This document shows, one piece after another, positions 33,217 to 37,023 of a DNA stretch of 37,023 nt (position 1 is its first letter; every line of letters starts with the position of its first letter). The notes beneath the pieces are model-generated. The model was not told where the DNA came from. It made no database searches and worked only from the letters and a program-made list of their open reading frames with translations. The stretch comes from UBA1227 sp963629305 (GTDB lineage Bacteria > Bacillota > Clostridia > Oscillospirales > Acutalibacteraceae): the NCBI GenBank assembly GCA_963629305.1, contig CAVGIJ010000013.1:1-37023 (forward strand), given 5' to 3'. The position numbers were made by a program, and so were the translations under genes.

Positions 33217-34488
33217 TTATCTTTTTGTATTTCTGTGAACATAAACCGATCTGTATTTTGAGTATATGATAAGCTGGCTCTTATAAAGCCCGAAGTATCC
33301 GGATAACATATAGCTTATGGCAATGCAAAGGCAAAAAAACCATATTCCCTTTCCGCCGAACAGTTCAATTCCTATAAGAATTGACGCCATCGGAGAATTG
33401 GTAACACCACAGAATACAGCAGTCATGCCGAGCGCCGCACAAAATCCCGGAGCAAAACCCAGAATATTGCCGCAAAGAGCTCCGAATGTCGCTCCTATAA
33501 AGAGCACAGGCACAATTTCTCCGCCCTTATACCCTCCGGAAAGCGAAATACCCGTAAGCAGCATCTTTATGATAAAGGCATACCATACGACACTTCCCGA
33601 GAGAGCCGCGGTGATGACGTTTGTTCCGAGTCCGTTATAATCCTGAGTTCCTGACAGCGCGGTGAAACATGCAATAAACAAACCGACAAGAACCACACGG
33701 ATGTAAGGATTTTTTATATGATTTACCATACCGCGCTCTGATAGAATGAGTATCATACAAAGCGCTATACTGATTATGGCAAAGAGTATGCCTAAAAGCA
33801 CGGTCATGCTCCCGGTATACCATGTGAATTCCGGCACCTCTGACAGCTTGTAACCGGCATACTGAACACCGAGATGTTTTGCCACGCTTGCCGCTGTAAG
33901 TGCGGAAACCACGCACGGAACGAGAGCTGAATAATACATGACACCGACACTTATTACTTCCATTGAAAAGACGGCAGCAGCAAGCGGTGTGCCGAAGAGC
34001 GCGGAAAATGCGGCGCTCATACCTGTCATAATAAGGATTTTCTTATCATTTTCATTCAGCTTAAGCATATCCGCAAATGTATTTCCGAAGCTTGCACCCA
34101 TTTGCAGCGCCGCACCCTCTCTGCCGACAGATGCGCCGAACAAATGAGAAATAACGGTGCTTATAAAAATGAGCGGCAGCATAATAACGGGGATTTTTTC
34201 ATCCGAATTTATAGCCGCCAATACCATATTGGTTCCCTTTGAAACCTTTGAGCCGAATTTTTCATAAATAAAAACTATAAACAGTCCCGCAAACGGAAGA
34301 GCCCATATTATCTTCCCGTGTTCAAGACGAAAATCCGTCACAAACGAAAGACATTTCGAAAAGGCAAATGAAACAAGCCCCAAAGCAAGACCGGAAGCAA
34401 GAGACAATACAATCCATTTTGCACATATAGCCAGATGTTCCACAAAAGATTTTGCCTCATGCAGTGCGGCATCAAAATAATGGCTCAT
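33217..34488 (-). CDS. CLC family anion transporter, possibly fluoride-type
   Basis: 423 residues, CLC fold, no C-terminal CBS domains. The gating Glu124 lies in GREGAALQMGAS. Where chloride-type CLCs have GSGIP, this protein has GTNMV (85-89), so the anion-coordinating Ser is absent. The second pore segment reads GGYKGGEIVPVLFIGATFG (318-336) with Glu324; a GGE there is what I recall from the fluoride/proton antiporter clade CLC-F. Fluoride export is therefore possible but unproven, and no fluoride riboswitch lies upstream. The start follows GGAGGG. It is the first gene of the unit. Confidence 0.88.
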   Translation of the reverse strand: MSHYFDAALHEAKSFVEHLAICAKWIVLSLASGLALGLVSFAFSKCLSFVTDFRLEHGKIIWALPFAGLFIVFIYEKFGSKVSKGTNMVLAAINSDEKIPVIMLPLIFISTVISHLFGASVGREGAALQMGASFGNTFADMLKLNENDKKILIMTGMSAAFSALFGTPLAAAVFSMEVISVGVMYYSALVPCVVSALTAASVAKHLGVQYAGYKLSEVPEFTWYTGSMTVLLGILFAIISIALCMILILSERGMVNHIKNPYIRVVLVGLFIACFTALSGTQDYNGLGTNVITAALSGSVVWYAFIIKMLLTGISLSGGYKGGEIVPVLFIGATFGALCGNILGFAPGFCAALGMTAVFCGVTNSPMASILIGIELFGGKGIWFFCLCIAISYMLSGYFGLYKSQLIIYSKYRSVYVHRNTKR

Positions 34489-34559
34489 TTCATTTCCCTC
34501 CCCTGATAGGCGGACTTCTTTATACAGTACATGAAAACCTTCTGTTAAGAGTACGCTTT

Positions 34560-34588
34560 ATTATAAAAAAATACGATTATAACGTCAA
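34560..34588 (-). promoter_or_regulatory. Promoter of the CLC-kinase-MATE operon
   Basis: TTGACG (plus 34583-34588), a 17-base spacer and TATAAT (plus 34560-34565) on the minus strand, 71 bases ahead of the start. Confidence 0.75.
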
Positions 34589-34635
34589 TTGATGAATTGG
34601 CGAAAAAACTAAAAAATACGTCAGATTTTTGTGCA

Positions 34636-34671
34636 AAAAGTATGCGTCGTTACCCTGCGGTAGCGACGCAT
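34636..34671 (-). terminator. Terminator of the surface-protein gene
   Basis: On the minus strand ATGCGTCGCTACC and GGTAACGACGCAT form a 13-bp stem followed by ACTTTTTG. Confidence 0.8.
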
Positions 34672-34684
34672 CATTAATAGATAT

Positions 34685-35479
34685 TTACTTTTTAAACTTA
34701 AGTATTCCGAGACCGATTGCGGAAACAGCTACAACAGCAACTGCTGCATATGATGCTCCTTTTGCGAATCCGCTTACCTGCTTCTGCTGCGGTGCAGCAG
34801 CTTGTTCTGTGGTCTGGTTTATAAGCTTATCCCATACTTCAACATCTTCAAGTTGAGACTTCGCATCTGAGAAAGGAGTTGACTCCGTAACTTCGGTGGT
34901 AGTTGCCTCCTGTGTAGTGGTCTCCTCTTTTGCTGTTATGGTTTCTGATTTTTTTGTTGTGGTGGTAGAGTTCTTCTTCGTAGTTGGTGGTACCGGTGCG
35001 ACAGTTGTACTTTGTGTGGGATTGGCAGAACGTGTTGTTGGCGTAGTATCATTATCATTAATCTGTGCAATCGGTGCAGCTGTGGTTGCTGGAGGAGTAG
35101 TGGGTTTTTCACGCAAATATTTAACTTCGATCTCGCTCGGAAGAGCTTTTTCTTCTATCTCTATACCGCCTTCATAATTATCAATCTCAACAATTGTCAA
35201 TCTGTAAGCCTTATCAAAAGCGCCGCTTTCTATAATCTTAACCGTGTTTGGTATCTTAATTATTTCAACAGTACCTGACACCAGACGATCAAGTGCATGT
35301 GATGTTACTGTTATTGTTCCATTTGGGACAACAAGTTCGCCGGTGCTGCTTATGTCTTCTCTTGTAGCCATCCAACCTTTATCCTCTGCAGCAAACGACT
35401 GTACAAAGAAGGTTGTCAGCAAGACAATCGTCATACACAGCGTGACAATCAGTTTGAGCAACCTATTCCCCTTTTTCAT
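34685..35479 (-). CDS. Secreted membrane-anchored surface protein with BspA-like repeat
   Basis: 264 residues: a signal peptide (KLIVTLCMTIVLLTTFFVQS-type, ending near AAED), then a single BspA/LRR_5-like unit (VEIIKIPNTVKIIESGAFDK, then LTIVEIDN). A long Thr/Pro/Lys-rich linker (about 125-215) follows. The C-terminus has a membrane helix with a KFKK end. There is no LPxTG-like motif before the helix, so it is probably membrane-anchored rather than sortase-anchored. The ATG at 35479 follows GGTGGTAG. A possible promoter TTGCAA-17-TATCAT lies at plus 35587-35615. BspA-like repeats are often adhesins; the role here is inferred. Confidence 0.75.
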   Translation of the reverse strand: MKKGNRLLKLIVTLCMTIVLLTTFFVQSFAAEDKGWMATREDISSTGELVVPNGTITVTSHALDRLVSGTVEIIKIPNTVKIIESGAFDKAYRLTIVEIDNYEGGIEIEEKALPSEIEVKYLREKPTTPPATTAAPIAQINDNDTTPTTRSANPTQSTTVAPVPPTTKKNSTTTTKKSETITAKEETTTQEATTTEVTESTPFSDAKSQLEDVEVWDKLINQTTEQAAAPQQKQVSGFAKGASYAAVAVVAVSAIGLGILKFKK

Positions 35480-35637
35480 AAAAACTACCACCAATCCAAA
35501 TACAAATGTGCCAATCGATTCAAACAAATGTATAAAATGTAAATTTATAATTACAATTTCACGTATAAGTTCACATGTTATTCACAATGATACCATTAGA
35601 CAGGACAAATTGCAACCTGTAAACTACCAATATTATG

Positions 35638-35981
35638 TTAATTAATTTTAAATATTTTAGTCATTTTGTCAACGACATCAACAATTTTAAATCTTACGTC
35701 TATTTTAGGATCGGATTTCACAAATTTTGTTTCGCTGTCTGTAAGTACATCGTCAATCGATACGTCCTCGCTTGCTCCCGGTATACACAGCGCAGGGAAC
35801 ATGACGCACCACCAATTATGACCCAAACCATCTCCTATAACAATCTTCACCACACGGTACTTTCCGGCATCTTTTACATTGTCGGCTCCGGAGAATATGT
35901 CTTTCCCGCGTTATCCCAAGAAAAAAGATAACGGTCACTGCCGCGATTATTAATTTCTGTGTCTGTCTTAAAGTGAGTTTC
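35638..35981 (-). pseudogene. spoIIR: Truncated, frameshifted spoIIR
   Basis: SpoIIR is the forespore signal that triggers SpoIIGA to process pro-sigma-E; it is usually about 200 residues. Here an intact start (AGGACGG, then ATG at 35981) gives the N-terminal signal anchor KLIIAAVTVIFFLG. Near 35920 the frame changes. In the new frame the conserved end resumes: GKDIFSGADNVKDAGKYRVV, then IVIGDGLGHNWWCVMFPALC, the GHNWWCVxFPxLC hallmark, to the stop at 35638. Roughly 100 residues between anchor and end are missing, including the domain thought to be needed for signalling. The deletion and frame change together mean no functional SpoIIR. It diverges from ispE, 116 bases away. Confidence 0.85.
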
Positions 35982-36033
35982 ATATTAAAACCGTCCTTTC
36001 TGATCTCATTATGGACAGGCCGCAAAAATTATA

Positions 36034-36062
36034 TTCAAAAACATATGAAAATATGATAAAAT
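36034..36062 (+). promoter_or_regulatory. Possible ispE promoter
   Basis: TTCAAA (36034-36039), a 17-base spacer and TAAAAT (36057-36062). The -35 is weak. Confidence 0.4.
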
Positions 36063-36097
36063 TTATCGGTAAGTTGAAGTTTCACGGGGGCGGATTG

Positions 36098-36967
36098 ATG
36101 AAAATAAATGCGTATGCAAAGATAAACCTTATGCTCGACATAATAAAAAAAACAGAGGATGGCTACCATACCCTGTTTATGATCATGCAATCCGTCGGCA
36201 TATATGACGAGATAACCATAACAACCGGCGGTCAAAAAGATTCAATAAACTTGACCTGCTCTGAGCCGAGTCTGCCATGTGATAAAAAAAATATTGCATA
36301 CAAAGCCGCCTGCAGATTTTTTGAGTATACAGGTGCAAAAAACCCGGGTATACAGATACATATTGAAAAACACATACCGTTTGCCGCGGGACTTGCAGGT
36401 GGAAGCGCCGACGGTGCCGCTGTAATAATGGGACTTGACCGTTTACTAGGAACGAACCTTTCCGTTGAAGAGCTTTGCAAAATAGGGGTTAAAGTCGGTG
36501 CCGATGTACCGTTTTGTCTAAAGGGCGGCACAATGGCCGCCATGGATATCGGCGAAGTCCTTGCACCGCTCCCACCGCTTGACGGTATGTTTTTTGTTCT
36601 TGTAAAGCCTCACCAGGATGTCTCAACAAAAGAGGCATACGATGCATTTGACAGTGCAACCAATATACGTCATTCAGACAGAGACGGAATTGTCAGAGCA
36701 CTCGCAACCGGCGATAACAAGAAGATGTACACCCTCATACAAAATGTATTTGAGCAGTTTGTCGAGGTTCCGGAACGCGTCGAAATAAAAGCCTGCATGA
36801 GAAGATTCGGAGCAGTTGCCACCTGCATGAGCGGCAGCGGCCCCACCGTATACGGTATTTTCGAGTCTGAAATATCCGCTCGTTCATGCGCAAATGAACT
36901 TTCAAAAGATTTTGAAGAAGTCTTCGTCTGCGAGCCTAAAACCGCAGGACTTGAAGTGGTAGAATAA
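36098..36967 (+). CDS. ispE: 4-diphosphocytidyl-2-C-methyl-D-erythritol kinase
   Basis: 289 residues, GHMP kinase superfamily. IspE phosphorylates CDP-methylerythritol, the fourth step of the non-mevalonate route to isoprenoids. The opening MKINAYAKINLMLDI carries the conserved Lys8. The ATP-binding motif PFAAGLAGGSADGAA is at 94-108, the active-site GADVPFCL follows, and SGSGPTVYGIF closes the fold. The ATG at 36098 gives the usual family length and follows GGGGGCGG; starts further upstream add a non-homologous stretch. It diverges from the spoIIR relic. Confidence 0.94.
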   Translation: MKINAYAKINLMLDIIKKTEDGYHTLFMIMQSVGIYDEITITTGGQKDSINLTCSEPSLPCDKKNIAYKAACRFFEYTGAKNPGIQIHIEKHIPFAAGLAGGSADGAAVIMGLDRLLGTNLSVEELCKIGVKVGADVPFCLKGGTMAAMDIGEVLAPLPPLDGMFFVLVKPHQDVSTKEAYDAFDSATNIRHSDRDGIVRALATGDNKKMYTLIQNVFEQFVEVPERVEIKACMRRFGAVATCMSGSGPTVYGIFESEISARSCANELSKDFEEVFVCEPKTAGLEVVE

Positions 36968-36991
36968 CATGTCATTTTAAAAGCAAATCAT

Positions 36992-37013
36992 AACCACTAG
37001 TAAACTAGTGGTT
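36992..37013. repeat. Perfect hairpin without U-tract at right edge
   Basis: AACCACTAG, loop TAAA, CTAGTGGTT: a 9-bp perfect inverted repeat 25 bases past the ispE stop, followed by TGCACAGCCC. The lack of a T run argues against an intrinsic terminator. Such small hairpins mark ends of IS200/IS605-type elements or REP-like repeats; the window ends too soon to tell. Confidence 0.45.
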
Positions 37014-37023
37014 TGCACAGCCC

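Noticed and set aside
34489..34565. Fluoride riboswitch upstream of the CLC gene
   Set aside because: I searched by eye for the GGCGATGG...CTGATG-type core and did not find it; the 5' leader is short and AT-rich.
35635..35931. 98-residue plus-strand frame opposite the spoIIR relic
   Set aside because: The minus strand carries the recognisable GHNWWCVMFPALC motif; the plus frame has no homology or ribosome site.
1..37023. CRISPR array, prophage, integrase or transposase gene
   Set aside because: No regularly spaced direct repeats and no such protein seen; only hairpin and promoter repeats are present.

Overview
The window looks like chromosome from a low-to-mid GC, Gram-positive Clostridia-type bacterium. 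The gut Oscillospirales/Ruminococcaceae group is my inference. Evidence for a Firmicute: AGGAGG-type ribosome sites with GTG and TTG starts, TTGACA/TATAAT promoters with 17-bp spacing, strong intrinsic terminators, an L-box (lysine) riboswitch, a class B sortase, PlsY, ZapA, and remnants of endospore genes. No transposase, integrase, phage gene or CRISPR array is visible. This is chromosomal backbone with small accessory loci.

Layout. 1-120: promoter and leader of an rRNA operon on the minus strand, running off the left edge. 287-877: a broken sleB-like spore-cortex hydrolase gene. 1191-7015: an iron-dependent alcohol dehydrogenase, then a two-gene alpha-glucan operon (glycogen phosphorylase and a GH13 neopullulanase-like enzyme). 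7044-7845: a possible SpoIIE-tail relic overlapping the 3' end of an MTA/SAH nucleosidase gene. 8132-10637: zapA and a U32 peptidase-family protein. 10732-12689: an NhaC-family transporter under a lysine riboswitch with its own terminator. 12727-14793: dUTPase, an SDR oxidoreductase and a lipoprotein. 15005-19392: an MFS transporter, a sugar-phosphate isomerase/epimerase-like protein, an APC permease and a small membrane protein; the MFS promoter carries a perfect palindromic operator. 19608-20681: tRNA-Thr(CGU) and a stand-alone PAS-like protein.

20734-27843 is the most system-like region. It is one minus-strand run encoding a transglutaminase-fold lipoprotein, a GspF/PilC platform protein, four small single-pass pilin-like proteins, a PilT ATPase and an ABC-F ATPase. 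The extension ATPase PilB, the prepilin peptidase PilD and the PilM/N/O proteins are not in the window, so this is either a compact, unusual pilus-like machine or part of a split one.

28035-31090: class B sortase, a DUF1846 protein and plsY. 31171-34588: an operon of a CLC anion transporter with fluoride-type sequence features, a cytidylate-kinase-like protein and a MATE exporter. 34685-35479: a surface protein with a BspA-like repeat. 35638-35981: a clear spoIIR pseudogene with an internal deletion and frameshift. 36098-36967: ispE. 36992-37013: a hairpin without a U-tract at the right edge.

The best cross-window story is decay of sporulation. sleB and spoIIR are both disrupted, and a third fragment resembles the end of SpoIIE, while neighbouring housekeeping genes are intact. 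I infer an ancestor that formed spores and a present organism that probably does not, or has lost or replaced these genes.
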